A stretch of 64,000 bases of DNA from Asterella californica (Eukaryota > Streptophyta > Marchantiopsida > Marchantiales > Aytoniaceae). The notes below the pieces were generated by a model. The model saw only the letters and a list, made by a program, of their open reading frames with translations, did no database searches and had not been told where the DNA came from. Location: contig JAYKYS010000007.1 in assembly GCA_036924285.1 (NCBI GenBank), positions 8,494,001 through 8,558,000 of the forward strand. The letters run 5' to 3'. This document shows positions 37,705 through 49,256 of this stretch, piece after piece. Made by a program: the position numbers and the translations under genes. Position 1 is the stretch's first letter. Every line of letters starts with the position of its first letter.

Positions 37705-38345
37705 TTACGTCCAATACTTCTTGATGCGCCACCCATTAACACGAGTGGTCATCAGTGTACCGTCCAACTCTTCCAACTGCAAAGAGCCATTGTCGAAGAC
37801 CTCTAAGACACGGTAAGGTCCCATCCAGCGAAGATGAAGTTTCCCAGAGAACTTAATATGACGGTTGTCGTAGAGAAGTACCAAGTCTCCGTCCACAACA
37901 GTCACCTTCCTCAACTTGCTATCGTAGTTTACCTTACGTTGCGCTTGCACCTCGTATGTCTTCTCCAAAGCTGCATTCCTGTCTTCTTCAAACTCTACGA
38001 AGTTCAGAAGACGCTGCTCCTGGCTCTCTTCTTCTCCCATGCGTTCGGATATGGCTAACCGGTATGTTGGGACCTCTAACTCAATGGGCACAATGGGCGT
38101 CATGCCGTAAGTTAGGTAGAAAGGCGTCTTCTGGGTAGTGACTTTAGGTGAAATTCTGAAAGCCCACAACACAGATGGCAGTTTCGTGTCCCAGTCATAC
38201 GCATGGTTAACAGTTACCTTGTTCAGGATGTTACACAGAAGACCGTTCGACTTCTCCGTCAGCCCATTCGCTTTCGGGTTGTATGGCGTCGTCTTCCGAT
38301 GCTTAATCCTGAAGTATTGGATCAGGAGGGAGATAGTCTCATTTA
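37705..38345 (-). pseudogene. Ty3/Gypsy integrase, 3' part
   Basis: The minus strand reads TTPYNPKANGLTEKSNGLL, the integrase block carrying the third catalytic acidic residue (Glu). It continues without a stop through PSVLWAFRISPKVTTQKTPF and LTYGMTPIVPIELEVPTYRL to the C-terminal LRWMGPYRVLEVFDNGSLQL beta-rich domain, ending VNGWRIKKYW. This is a well-kept frame of about 210 codons. It is cut at about 38350, exactly where a copy of a gag fragment of another family begins. There is no chromodomain after the C-terminal domain. The family differs from the methyltransferase element (different C-terminal sequence). Confidence 0.85.
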
Positions 38346-38351
38346 AGAAAT

Positions 38352-38465
38352 GAATCTCAAGGAGGTTGAGGTGGTCGAGCTAGAGATAGAGGTCTATGAC
38401 TTGATAGAGGACATATCGGTTATACTCCTAGCATTACCTCTGATGCTGCTATGACGATTCGGATT
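38352..38465 (+). repeat. Duplicate of 31546-31653
   Basis: CTCAAGG(G/A)GGTTGAGGTGG and the next 90 or so bases are the same at both places, with one difference seen. The sequence is a decayed piece of gag from the methyltransferase-Gypsy family (compare 47671-47780). The two copies bracket the GAAGAC-rich element with the coiled-coil ORF and integrase fragment. Confidence 0.8.
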
Positions 38466-38469
38466 ATGA

Positions 38470-39178
38470 ATATGAATGATATCGACATATGAATGATATC
38501 GACTTGTTGTTGACCAGAGAACAAAAGCAATGGCTTTTGCTGACTATGCCTCCAAACGCTCATTGGGTTTGTGGATGTGCACTCTGATCTCATGAACCAT
38601 GTTGTTGTTGGACCTGCTGCCTTTGAGAAGAGGTAGATGCATCTTGCGCTACATCTCTGCTAAACGCAACAGTCACCTTCCTCTCCTCTACCATATTGAG
38701 TTCTATCCACTCAGTCAAATACAGCCAACGTGAGTGACTTCGCTTGTAACAGAGTCGCATCTTTGGCTCTCTATCGCAACTCTCAATCTAATATCTCATA
38801 TCAGAACTAAAACTACCTATGTCTTCGTCACACCTTGCGTGACATTGATCAACCATCTCATGCGAGTGTAGGTCTCGCATAGATTGTCTCTAATCTTCCA
38901 CTTGAACTTTTACAGACTCCTCAACTTGTCGATCTGCACACTTTGATGGTTCTTCTGTAAACACTAGAAGAATCGGACCACATGGTTAAACATGGTATAT
39001 CCGTGACATTACCACCTCCTCCACTAATACTGATAACTCTCATCGCAGTAGAACTCGATGATGTAACACCTCTTGAAATTTAATCAATAATGATAGAAAC
39101 ATAGTTGGGAGACCAATGTTGTCTCCACAACTCAATCTCCACATCGTAATCCGCCTAAACTCATGGTAGTCATCCACA
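38470..39178 (-). pseudogene. Decayed gag of the methyltransferase-Gypsy family
   Basis: On the minus strand, DNA at 39160-39060 matches 46770-46860 of the better element (TTGAGTTGTGGAGACAACAT box). 38960-38830 matches 47020-47130, including the CTCGCATGAG(A/G)(C/T)GGTTGATCA box. 38700-38500 matches the spacer before the zinc knuckles. Stops are frequent. It is directly preceded on this strand by leader repeat R1. Confidence 0.7.
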
Positions 39179-39179
39179 T

Positions 39180-40560
39180 GTGATCCCTCCATGTTGTCGT
39201 GTCGGATTTTACGTGAAGGATGTCTAGGAAAATGCGAGGTTCCTCACTATGGAGATGTACTGTGATGAAAAAAAGAAACAAGCACGAAAACGAATGCCGC
39301 AATATACCAACTCTCAACGCATATACACTGCCGGTTCTTTCTCTTAAGAACTCAAGACTGAAAGATAGACCAGAGCGGTATGTACTCTGCTTCAAAGCCC
39401 TCTACAACGAGTCTCTAAATCTCAACCCAGACCCAAAACTATCGAAGCGTAGCTGAAAGTAAGAGAAACATCCATTTGCTAACAAAAAGAGATGCACCTG
39501 TACGCCATGATTCAAACCCAAATCTAAATAACATCCATGTACAAGCTCTTAGCTAAAGCTAGCTATCACAAGCTGTACATGACGAACTAGAACTCTAACG
39601 AACTAAAAAAACCGAAAACCGTAGTGAAGGAATCAAAAAAAGACCTATCTGAGAACTTTATCTTTTCGTCAAACGGTCTAAGATGTCGGTAGGATCTTCT
39701 TCCCTGACTCCGTTGGCCCAAAAAACCATCAAATCCGACTCTCGACATTAGAGATATCGTCGGTTTTTTGTCGCAAGTGATCGAACTTTCAAAAACTCCT
39801 CCTTGCGACTTAAAACCGCACACATCGCCCAAGCGGATCGTCTGATCTGATATCCATTTTCTCTGGTAGGTAGATCTAGTTACCCTGACCTCAACAAGAC
39901 TCCAAACAGGTCGTTTGGAGTTCCTTTTGCAAAACCACGCAAGAAATTTAGTCGTAGGATGCAAAAAACTGACATAAATCGACTCCCTGCGGCTCAAACT
40001 CGCTCACCACACCCAAACCAACAATCCAATCCACGTACGGTCTTCTCATAAGTGTAGATGAAGACTCCTTGATCACGTAGGCACCAAGAATGAAGAACTT
40101 GGCTCACAGATCGCGAAGAACAACCAAATTTCAGATCGCAGACGACGAAAAATCTGACGCAAGCACTTCCATGCGAGTCAATTTCACTCAGAACTCTCAA
40201 ACCGCTCAATGAAACTTCGCATCGTCTTCAATTTCCTGAAGGAACTCGGCGTTCTTATCCCGATGGATCCAAGGACAGCAAGTTCGGACTCCGAAACAGC
40301 ACTAACGGTCCAACTCTCCTTCACATATCATTGCAGCTCTCCAAATCCTCCTCTTGCGTCTCAATTTCCCCTAGTACACACTCTCCGATCCGTCTCTTCA
40401 CGAACCGTCTTAACCAACGCGTAGCCTGCACAGATCTGAACTTAATGACATCTTGCGAGCATGCATTGGACTTCTCAATTCTTCAAACTGTCCACTGACA
40501 AGTCGTAAGAACAAGCTAACCCCTTAAGCAACCCCCTTACGTAAGTCACCAGTTTTCTCA
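39180..40560 (-). repeat. Leader repeat R1, copy 2
   Basis: Reverse-complement homolog of 7940-9650 and 56690-57720: it shares TTAAGACGGTTCGTGAAGAG, ACTCCAAACGACCTGTTTGG and AAGAGCTTGTACATGG in order. Because it runs directly into gag at 39178, this copy defines R1 as a 5' leader. Open frames of 71 to 136 codons in it are not preserved in the other copies. Confidence 0.65.
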
Positions 40561-40644
40561 GATTATGAGGAAGCATGCCCCTTGCGTCTTTAGTATAGCA
40601 CATGGAGCTACAAATACCTTGTTAGCAAAAGTAAACTAGGACCT

Positions 40645-41095
40645 AGCTTGATTTTCTCTTCTTCCGAGTCTCGTAACTTCTCCACTAGATGTCCAAATGA
40701 AATAGACGAAGTGCTTATGGAAAGCTGACAACGAACTCTACCCATAGATGCGATGAAAGTGAAGATCCGAAGTCGTGCCAAAGCACGTAAGTTAGGGCTT
40801 AACTTGTCTTATCCATCTTTCGAGTCTCGTAATTTCTCCACTAGGCGTCCAACTGAAGTAGACAAAGTGCCTATGGAAAGCTGACAATGAGCTCTATCCA
40901 TTGATGCGATGAAAGTGAAGATCCAAAGTCGTGCCAAAAGTCTGTAAGCTGGAGCCTAGCTTGTTTTATCCATCTTTCGAGTCCTGTAATTTCTCTACTT
41001 GGCGTCCAAATGAAATAGACAAAATGTCAATGGGAAGTTGACAATGAACTCTACCCAGCGATGTAATGAAAGTGAAGATCAAAAGTTGTGCAAAA
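40645..41095. repeat. 157-bp tandem repeat, nearly three copies
   Basis: GAGTCTCGTAA(C/T)TTCTC occurs at 40665 and 40822, and the variant GAGTCCTGTAATTTCTC at 40979, giving exact 157-bp spacing. Each unit carries GATGAAAGTGAAGATC and a GTCCAA(A/C)TGAA word. It lies at the 3' side of the minus-strand Gypsy pol and may be its 3' untranslated region. Confidence 0.8.
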
Positions 41096-44000
41096 AGCCT
41101 CATTTTTAGTCCCATGAACGTCTTTGGAGCGATAATGATAAACATCGGAATAGATTTTCAGATAGAAGACGGTCGACGACACGACATCCACCTCCTCTAA
41201 ACCTATGCATCCTTCGGTATGCACCAGAGATACCACCCAATGAGTGGATCGACACGTACATCTTCTTGTCATCCTACTTCTCATCGTAGACAACCTCATC
41301 TTCAAGCTCTTTTGCATAATTCTCATTCTCAAACCGAAACTCTGTCAAGATATTTGCTAGATCGATCTCCTCATCTCTCTTTTTTAAAATCTTGACACGT
41401 TTACTTGCCATTGGTATCTTCAAGCTCGTTTCGTCCAGCTCTTGCAGGACGTAAGTTGCGTTGTAATGAACTTTCTTCACCTCACACGGATCAAACCATC
41501 ACTTGGAAAACTTCCGGAGTGCACTATGCTGGTTGTCTAGACTGTTGTCATAGACTAACACCCAATCATCTTCCTTGATTTCTCTAGGTCTCAAACGATG
41601 TCGCTGATCAAATATGACCTTGTTCTTCAACCGTGCTTCTCGCAGCCTATCCAAAGCAGCTTGGATATCCTCAAGTCTTCTCTCTAACTGTCTAATTCGA
41701 ATAGCAAGAATCTCTTCCCTAGTCAGATTGTCTTTCCAAGATAACACACTCCATGTTAGAAGGTGTTCTTGAATCGGCATGATAGGTTTCTGACCTGTGA
41801 TGAGTTCCACTGGTATGTAACCTATCATCGAGCTGTGCGTCATTTGATTTGTCGATAATGCAAATGATAAGAGTCGAGGTCACTCGCGCACCCTTCCGTT
41901 GCAGGCCTTCATCAAAGCCTTCACAATGAGCGGAGACCACGTTCACTCTTGGTATTCCCTTCGGGGTTGTAAGCAGTTGTCAATGACAACCTCACCCCAC
42001 ACTTTGCAAAGAATTCACGAGCCTCATGTGCATCTAACTCTCCCCGATCCGTAGTAATATTTCCCACACATCCATATCGACAAACAATCTCTTCCAAGAG
42101 AAATCTACATACCCCTTTAGTTGTCTTTGTCCAAAGCGCCCTACCCTCAACTTGATTTGAAAGATCTTCTCGAGCAAGTACCAAGTACCTCATCTACCAC
42201 AATCCAACTAGCATAGTCACCAAGTCTACAACCCATTTGAAGTGGATTGTCAACGGATAAGTCAGATGTAATCCATCTCGATGTCGGATGTTCGAGTACA
42301 TCTGACATGTCAAACAAGACTCCACAAAAGATACGACATTCTTGTACATATTTTTCCACCAATATTTCTCTTTCATCTTCGTAAAATCGGTCCAAATCCC
42401 TCGATGTCCAACCCAAAGACTCTCATGAAATGCCTTGAGCAACTTCTGCTGATCTTCTTTGTCGCAGATCACTCGTAGCGGTATCCACCTTTCTGCTTCG
42501 GTTGCTTCCAAAGAAATCCATCCTACAACATGAAGTTGTAGGCCTTCCTTCAAACTCTTCAAAACCTCTCATCCGTCCAACATGTTTGCTTAACCATCGT
42601 ACTAAGGTACCTCTCGATGTCAAACAAATCACCATCATACAACCCTTCAACAAACAACTCATCTTCTCTTCTTGTCTGTGCAATTGAATAAAACTTTGCA
42701 CTCACGTCGTCAATATCTTCAACCATCTCATCCTCCCCATCATATCGAGCTTGAGATAACATATCTACCATCGGATTATCCTTCCTTGTAATATGTCTAA
42801 AATCTGAGTTCAACGACTTGATATATGCGATTCATCGTAACATCGCAATATCAGGAGTTGAACAATTCACGATCTCTCTAACAACGACAAACAATCAGTT
42901 TCAACCACTAATGCAGCTCCACTCAAATACTCTTTCTCGATTTTCATGACTGAAACAATATCTCATAGTTCTCTCTTCACTTGCGGATATGCACGTTGAC
43001 GAGCATTTAACACCTTCGCTCCGAACCTAACAGCAAACATGTCTCCATCCTCATCATCTTGTTCTACTGTCCATCTGATTGCAACTGGACTTGTATCTAC
43101 AGTAAGAATCACCGGCCTAGCACCCTTGTAATCTATCCTTCCCAATATTGGAAGAAATGACAATAAGAACTTCTGCTTCCGTATAACATCAATATGCTCT
43201 TCCTCCCATATGAACTTGTGACCCTTACGCAACAACCCATATAATGGATCCACCACATGTGCATAATGAGAAATCCAAATGTGATAGAATACACAAGCAC
43301 TCGTAAACCTTCTTACTTCTGTCAACGAGTAGCAAATCTCCTTCATCCTCCCAATCGCATCCACTTTGTTCGGGTCAGGTTTCCGACCAAACGATCCACA
43401 CAAATGATCAACAATCAAGACTTCTCTAACCCCAAATGTAGACTTTGCACATGACAGCGTGAGATGAACTTCCTCAAGTCGAGATAAGATCTTCTCACAG
43501 TTTGTGATGTGATCGACAATGAATCGTCGACACCCCCTCTGATCTAATGCTTCATCCGTCTCATTCTCCACACATCCCTTGATGAGGATGTCATCCAAGA
43601 ATGACATCATCTTTTCAGGTATGAAGTCCTTTGAAACTCTATTCATCCCGTTCATCATGTGTGCTACCGAGTTGGTAGCTCCCTGTGGTAAGGTACACAT
43701 CCTAACCAACCCCAAAGGTGTCTCATTGTCGTGAAGCTTCTGCTCTCCTCCGCTAGTTGAAATTGATCATATATTGAGTAAAGATCACTCATTGAGTAAA
43801 TTGCTCTCCCTGCAAACGCTTCAGCAAACTCATTCATAATCAGTCCCACTCCAACATTTCTGATTGTTACTGCGTTCACCGGTTGCATGTCTTAGATGAA
43901 CCGCAGTGATCTATTCTTCTTAGGTATTGTAAACCATCTGCTCGAATGCGGTGCAAACGACGGCTCCAAGATCTTCATCTGCATCTTCTCCTTCAGCAAC

Positions 44001-44155
44001 TCCACTAGTTTAGACAAGTGAGCCCGTTGTCGAGTTGTGAGTCTTTCTTGGGGAGGACGGACCTCCTGACTGTGACCGATCAGAGAAAAACGATCAGAGA
44101 GGAAAATAGGTTGCTGCCGACGATGAAATCTCAAACCACAGCCTCTTGTGCCCAT
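41050..44155 (-). pseudogene. Third Ty3/Gypsy pol (RT-RNase H-integrase), broken
   Basis: Reading right to left on the minus strand: 44010-43900 gives LVELLKEKMQMKILEPSFAP and SRWFTIPKKN, the start of reverse transcriptase. 43888-43740 gives MQPVNAVTIRN and AGRAIYSMSDLYSIYDQFQL, the first catalytic block. 43715-42963 gives LPQGATNSVAHMMNG and FLDDILIKG (the YxDD box as FLDD), then the RNase H start LTVDTSPVAIRW and AYPQVKREL. 42562-42194 has the His-His-Cys-Cys integrase zinc finger (ESCLTCQMYS) and VVDLVTM. 42193-41921 has TTDRGELDAHEAREFF and YNPEGNTKSERG, completing D-D-E. 41843-41280 is the coiled C-terminal domain. Several stops and frameshifts break it. No protease or gag precedes it, because the methyltransferase element begins 140 bp away at 44296. 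Confidence 0.85.
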
Positions 44156-44295
44156 CGATTACAAAAACAAGCACTCCAATACACCTTAGGTACACAGATA
44201 GATCTCTCAAGATTCAAATCACTTTATTTCAGTGTCGCTGCATCATCAATCTCTTCAACTGTAAAGAAAATCTCTCTCTCTTCCTCTCCTGCGTG

Positions 44296-44578
44296 TGTCA
44301 CGTCAATTTGATAACTCGGCTAGGTTGACCGAGTGCGAAGTGGCGGACCCCGGTAAGGCCGTTAGGGCAAGTTGGTGAGAGTGCCCACAAGGGGTATACT
44401 TCGCAGGTAGGGGCTTGGAGACCTCAGTTCTTCAAGTTGAGCCTTCAAGCTCCTGGCTATGATGGGTAGTCTTGAGAGTGAGATCTGGATTCTCTGCGAG
44501 CACAGAGTCGATTTGGCTCGATTGTAGTGATTGTCTAGTGCCTGTTGGCAGGTAGAGTGAGTACATACTTTGTTATCA
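44296..44578 (+). repeat. 5' LTR (283 bp)
   Basis: Begins TGTCACGTCAATTTG and ends TTTGTTATCA. It is the same length as the right-hand copy, with only a few differences (for example CGTCA(A/G)TTTG and GGC(C/A)TATGAT-type sites), so insertion was fairly recent. Homology to the right copy stops exactly at the TG and CA ends. Confidence 0.8.
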
Positions 44579-46537
44579 CTTGAAGAACTGAGATTGCAAG
44601 GCTTGGGATAGGGATTTCAGGTCGCAGATTGCTACCGATGGTATCTCCGGAGTTGGCAGATCGTTGGTATCTTCGATTTGCGGGTGCGCGCGTACGTGGA
44701 GTGGCTTATTTTGGTGTTGTGATCGATCGCTGTGTGTATGGATGTCGTCTGAACTTGTTCGCAGTCGATTTGGTGGTGAGGTAGTGCGGAAGCGATGCTG
44801 AAATTTCGGGGAATGTGTTGAAGTGACCATTTTCGGACTGAAGTGCGCATTTGGGCGTGGCAGACGAAATAGTCGACAATGTCAGGCCGACATGGGCTCG
44901 TTGGAAGCATGCTGGGAAGACGGTCTTAGTGCAGGAAGATTCATGAAGTTTGGTCGAGCCGTTTTTGAGTTATGAGAAGTCGAAATTTCTGGTGACGGAT
45001 TTTATGACGGGTTTTACGTCAGCAGAAGTGCGTCGGGGAGTGTCAGATTGGATTGGGTCGATAATTTTTGGATATGAGGAGTGCAGTAGGTGCACTCCGG
45101 GAAGACGATTCCAACGCAACCAAAATCGTTCGATTTGGTGAAGGATCGACGAAGTTACAAGCCGAAGAAGGTCGCAGGTTGGTCAAAATCTGACGTAAAT
45201 CCCGTCTGCGAGTTCCAAATTGGCTGATTTCGACAATTTGGTGCAATTTCGACCCTGAGTTGCTGTTTTGGGTGTTTTCTCGTCGTACTCGTCCTTCTTT
45301 ATGGTGTTTGGCCCGGGTACTCTTCTCCAAGCGGAGCGGAGAGTGAGCGGGAGTGTCGAGGTGTGGAGTTGCGTGTTAGGAGGCATTTAGAGGCTTCGAG
45401 GCTTCGAGGCTTCGAGGAGCAGAGGTGCGTGAGTGCGGAGGCGTGAGAGCGGAGTGCGAGAGTGCGGAGGCGGAGCCCGAGCCCGCCGCAAGCCAGCTTG
45501 CTGACGTGCGTGAGAGAGGTATCCAAGTTTCAGTTGTGTGGGAAGTGTAAAACCAGTAGGTCACCCATCCCAACACTATTTCTGGACTTGGACGCTTAAC
45601 TCTGTAGTCTCAACTTTGGCTGTACCACTAGGCCAATAGCTATTGGTGTCTTACAGGGATGCGTGCAAGTACTTAGGGGCTGGTTTAAGGTAGTAGGAGA
45701 CCTGCTCGTACGTTCCTAGAGGAGTGGTAGGGCGACCCCAGAGTACTGGGGGAAGCTGCTATTGTGGTAGTGTTTGCCTATACCGAAAAGACGCGTATGA
45801 AGGCAATTGGTAGCAGTTGTCTTGGATGAGCTAGTAGAGCTATCACGTTGATATTTTTGGAGCTACTAGAGGTATGGAGATCTAGTTAGTGACCTTAGGT
45901 ACAGGTTATATTAGTCGGTGATCATATATTGTGCATGTGATCACCGAAGAAGACCGGGTGGGGCTGGGTTTCTCTTTATGTGAATGTTTGAGTGTGGAGG
46001 GTTATCGTTTGGACTTCTTGTGGTTGGAATCCTTCCATATTCTGCTTCCTGTTTGTGCGCCGCGTTTGCTTGTGTTGGCGCTTGATTTCCAGAGTGAGTT
46101 CACTCTAGTGTGCTGCCAGTAGTGAGGCTTCAGTGATGACCAGTCAGACTACCTTTGTTTCTCTCACGGTGCAGTTGGAGTGACGACCAACAAACCGTGA
46201 GAGGCTGCTTATGGTGATGGCAGGTACAAGTTGCCCTTACCTTGACTGTCATAGTAGGGGATAGGTGAACTCAGTAGGAGCGGGGATAGGCAAGTTGTAG
46301 TTACGGTGGTGATGGGGATTTCGACATTCGGGTTAGAGAGTGTGTTCGCGAGATTCTATCACCACGGAGTTCTCGGGAGGTTCTTGTGAGGACTTCTCGG
46401 ATAGTGGGTATACACGGAGTGGGATGAAGTACCGACTACCTACACCATTGCAGTTGGTTGTTCCAAAGGACGAATCAGACGCAGACAATGCATTTTCTGC
46501 TGGTGAGGCTAGTGTCATCACATTGTTGTTGTGAGAC
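44579..46537 (+). other. Long 5' leader of the methyltransferase element
   Basis: About 2 kb between LTR and gag. No coding frame is supported. It contains three head-to-tail GAGGCTTCGAG units near 45388-45418, a G/C-rich GTGCGGAGGCG stretch to 45490, and the 5S-like segment annotated separately. Around 44945-45030 it shows faint similarity to R1 (a GAAATT...GTCAG...GTCAG pattern), which suggests that R1 is the leader of a diverged subfamily. I could not identify a tRNA primer-binding site. Confidence 0.55.
45535..45640 (-). ncRNA. 5S rRNA-like segment in the leader (degenerate)
   Basis: On the minus strand this reads GAGTTAAGCGTCCAAG, then ATAGTGTTGGGATGGGTGAC, then CTACTGG. In 5S rRNA the same order is GAAGTTAAGCG (A-box region) followed about 25 nt later by AGGATGGGTGACCTCCTGG (C-box region). 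Spacing and the GGATGGGTGACCT core match; the 5' third is poorly conserved. It is not an intact 5S gene. A 5S-derived promoter inside an LTR element is known from plant Cassandra TRIMs; here it lies in the leader and in antisense, which is different. Independent insertion of a 5S pseudogene or 5S-derived SINE is the alternative. Confidence 0.65.
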
Positions 46538-47819
46538 ATGGACGAGATCTATGGGGCCACGAAGGGACCTCGACGTTACTCGAGTACGGTGGGTACCATT
46601 GAGCTGGATGACTTCATCCAGGAGTTCGACAGTTGGTGCGATCTGCAACAGATGCGGAACCCACAGTTGTTCACACCTTTCATGACGTGGAAGGGTTTGT
46701 TTCAGCACTTGGAGGGACCGCCGATGGACGATTACCACGAGTTCAGACGAGACTACGGTGCTAAGATTGAGTTGTGGAGACAACATTGGTCTCCCAACTA
46801 CGTTTCTATCACTACTGGTGCAGTTTCGGGAGGCGTAGCACCTTCGAGGTCAGGTGCCAGTAGTAGTGGTACATCCGGGTGGCGGAGTCCCTACTACCAG
46901 CGGTGCGTCCACTTGTAGTGGAGCAGGTGGTAGTGCGAGCGGGATACCACCAGAGTTTAATCCTGTGGTTCAGTTCTTCCACTGTTTGAGAAAGAATTAT
47001 CAGGGTGTGCTGACCGACAAGTTGAAGAGTCTGCAGGAGTTCCAGCGGAAGACTGGAGAGAGCCTACGCGAGGCGTTTACTCGCATGAGGCGGTTGATCA
47101 GCGTTACTCAAGGAGTGACGGAAGCACAGGCAGTCCAGTTATGATATGAGATACTAGACCGGGAGCTGCGTAGGAGAGTCAGAGATGCCACTTTCCTTAG
47201 AGACACCGCTCCGACATTGACGGTTGTCTTTGGTTTGGCTGAGCGGATTGAGCTCAACATGATAGAAGAGAGGGTGGTGACTGCTGGGTTCAGCAGAGAC
47301 GCATCACATGGGACGACATCCTTTTCTCGAGGATCACAGGCTATGCAGTAACGAGATGGTGGTGGTGGTGGTGAAGATCGTGCTGAGCACTCACGATCCC
47401 ATGGAGGTGCTGGAGGATCTGGTGGGCAGAAGCTCATGCCGTCCTTCTCTAGTCAGCAGCAAGCAGGTCCTTGCTGGACGTGTGATGGTCCTCATCAGCA
47501 GAAGGATTGTCCACAAAGGAGAGGTAGTTATGAGACATCTGGGACGTCTCAAGCGGTGCCTAGGCAGTGTGAGCATTGCGGGCGACCAGGTCACAGTAGT
47601 GACCGTTGTTTTGATCTCCATCCGGAGCTACAGCACGGGAAGACTGATCGTGGACGAGGAGGAGGAGCTCAGGGAGGCCGTGGTGGTCGAGCTGGAGGTA
47701 GAGGTCCAGCACCTGGGAGAGGACCAGTTGGTCCACCGTCTGCTACGACGTCAGAAGCAAGTATGGCTATTCGGATTGAGCAGTTGGAGCAGAGGATAGC
47801 TAGTATGACTATGGCTTAG
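46538..47819 (+). pseudogene. gag: gag with two CCHC zinc knuckles
   Basis: The ATG at 46538 follows an in-frame stop and opens a capsid-like N-terminus (IELDDFIQEFDSWCDLQQM, MTWKGLFQHLEGPPMDDYHE). A frameshift between about 46860 and 46905 moves the frame. The second part has the retrotransposon gag core (FHCLRKNYQGVLTDKLKSL, GESLREAFTRMRRLI, YEILDRELRRRVRDATF). Then comes a Gly-rich linker and two knuckles: CWTCDGPHQQKDC and CEHCGRPGHSSDRC. A Gly-Arg-rich stretch follows, then a short heptad segment RIEQLEQRIASM. In-frame stops occur at 47142-47144 (TGA), 47348-47350 (TAA) and 47817-47819 (TAG). Gag would coat the RNA in virus-like particles. Confidence 0.85.
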
Positions 47820-48795
47820 CGGAGATCTGGTGGAACAGAAGCTTCCACGTCTTATGGAGGAGAAGGAGGTGACTTCGACTTCATGACTGGTGTGGCGCAG
47901 ATTGAGACATCTGTGGCAGTGACTCGAAGTGCAGTACGTATCTCTGAACCACGAGGTGCGTCAGTGGAGTTGGATCCACAACGCGGGGAGGCTGGTAGAC
48001 AGGCCAGACTTCCTCAATCATTCACGCTATCAGAGGCATTGAGGACCACTTCTATGGTTCCTAAACGGCCTACCGATGGTGCAGTGGAGTTGGAGACATC
48101 GACATCCAAGAGTGAGGATAATGCGAGTCAACCCTCGATGTCTGTGGATGCGACGTCGAATCCGATGTTGGGGGCGGCTACAGTAGTTCTGCGGACCCTA
48201 CTATTTTCAGCCACGGATATGAGGGCATTGGGAGTCAGCTTGGCTCCAATGTTCCAGTTGGCAGCCACGCTCAGTGAGAGCGAGGATGTGGTTACCTCTA
48301 GTGCTGAGGTGGTTCATCAAGAGGTGGTAGATGTGTCCATGGAATCGAAGATCAGGACAGCTACTAGTGGTACTTGGCAAGCGGCGACTGCCAGGCTAGA
48401 TCAGTTACCAGCTAGACCGGCAATTGACCGTGCTGGATTGGCACCAAGTGTGGTGTTGTTGGACAACAGAAGTGGTATCTTCTGTTTGGTGGCACCTTCA
48501 GGGAAGGTGTATCGACCGCAGAAAGTGTTGTTAGATTCTGGAGCCCAACCGTTGATGTTGGGGAAGGCGGCGTGTATCGGTTTGGATCTGAGGAAGTCCG
48601 AAGTGAAGAGATGTCCATTTCAGCTATAGACTTCTCTAGGGAGGTCAGGAGGTACCACTCTACACATGACACGCGAGTTGCTGACGGTGAGAGTTAGACC
48701 AGATCATCCCACGGATGGTTCCATGGTGAAGGCCAAGGCTATCGTTACGGCCGCGGAGTCTTATGATGTATTGGTTGGAGGTGCTGTATTGTACC
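47820..48795 (+). pseudogene. Aspartic protease region of pol
   Basis: Same frame as the knuckle part of gag after its TAG stop, so gag and protease were one ORF. A Ser/Thr/Glu-rich linker (47883-48450) leads to KVLLDSGAQPLMLGKAACIG, where Asp-Ser-Gly is the retropepsin active site. Further on YDVLVGGAVLY is the C-terminal flap/closing block. A TAG lies at 48627-48629 and a frameshift near 48790. A retropepsin dimer would cut the polyprotein, including around the methyltransferase. Confidence 0.8.
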
Positions 48796-49256
48796 TATGG
48801 GATTCGTGATCGACTATTGGGCGGAGACAGCATCTTACAGACCAGGTTGACAGTCCGGTGAGGGACGAGTGAGCCGCTTACCAGTGCGGTTCAGTACTAG
48901 AGTTGGGACAACGGAGCGTACATCTGAGACGATGGCATCCGTTGCAGGGTTCAGTTCGGTCATAACTTGACCGGGTGAGTTGTTAGAGGGCAATGTCCAT
49001 GCGGATGATACTCCAGTTTTTGAGGAGGTGGAGGACATGTTTATCATGTCTACATTAGTACCATCTGCTTTAGATGTTCCACTCTAGAGTTCGAGTGGAG
49101 AGTTGCAGCAGTATGCTGATCGGTTGGTGCAGCAGGCTTGGAGTGAAGCCTTTGTACCGCCAGTAGAGGAACATCGGGTTGTTCCTGTTACTCGTCCTGT
49201 GACCTTAACACCGTTGGATACGACTCCCATTTGCATGGCAGTATCCAAAAGAAGGT
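48796..49256 (+). pseudogene. Protease-methyltransferase linker
   Basis: In the frame shifted after 48790 the DNA encodes GFVIDYWAETASYRPG, then RVSRLPVRFSTRVGTTERTS, an acidic FEEVEDMFIMSTLVP, and QQYADRLVQQAWSEAFVPP. It has three stops (48848-48850 TGA, 48968-48970 TGA, 49085-49087 TAG). The decayed relative at 31385-31120 (minus) retains the same linker, so it is a conserved part of the element. A second frameshift at a GTGTGTGTG run near 49255 leads into the methyltransferase frame. Confidence 0.7.
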
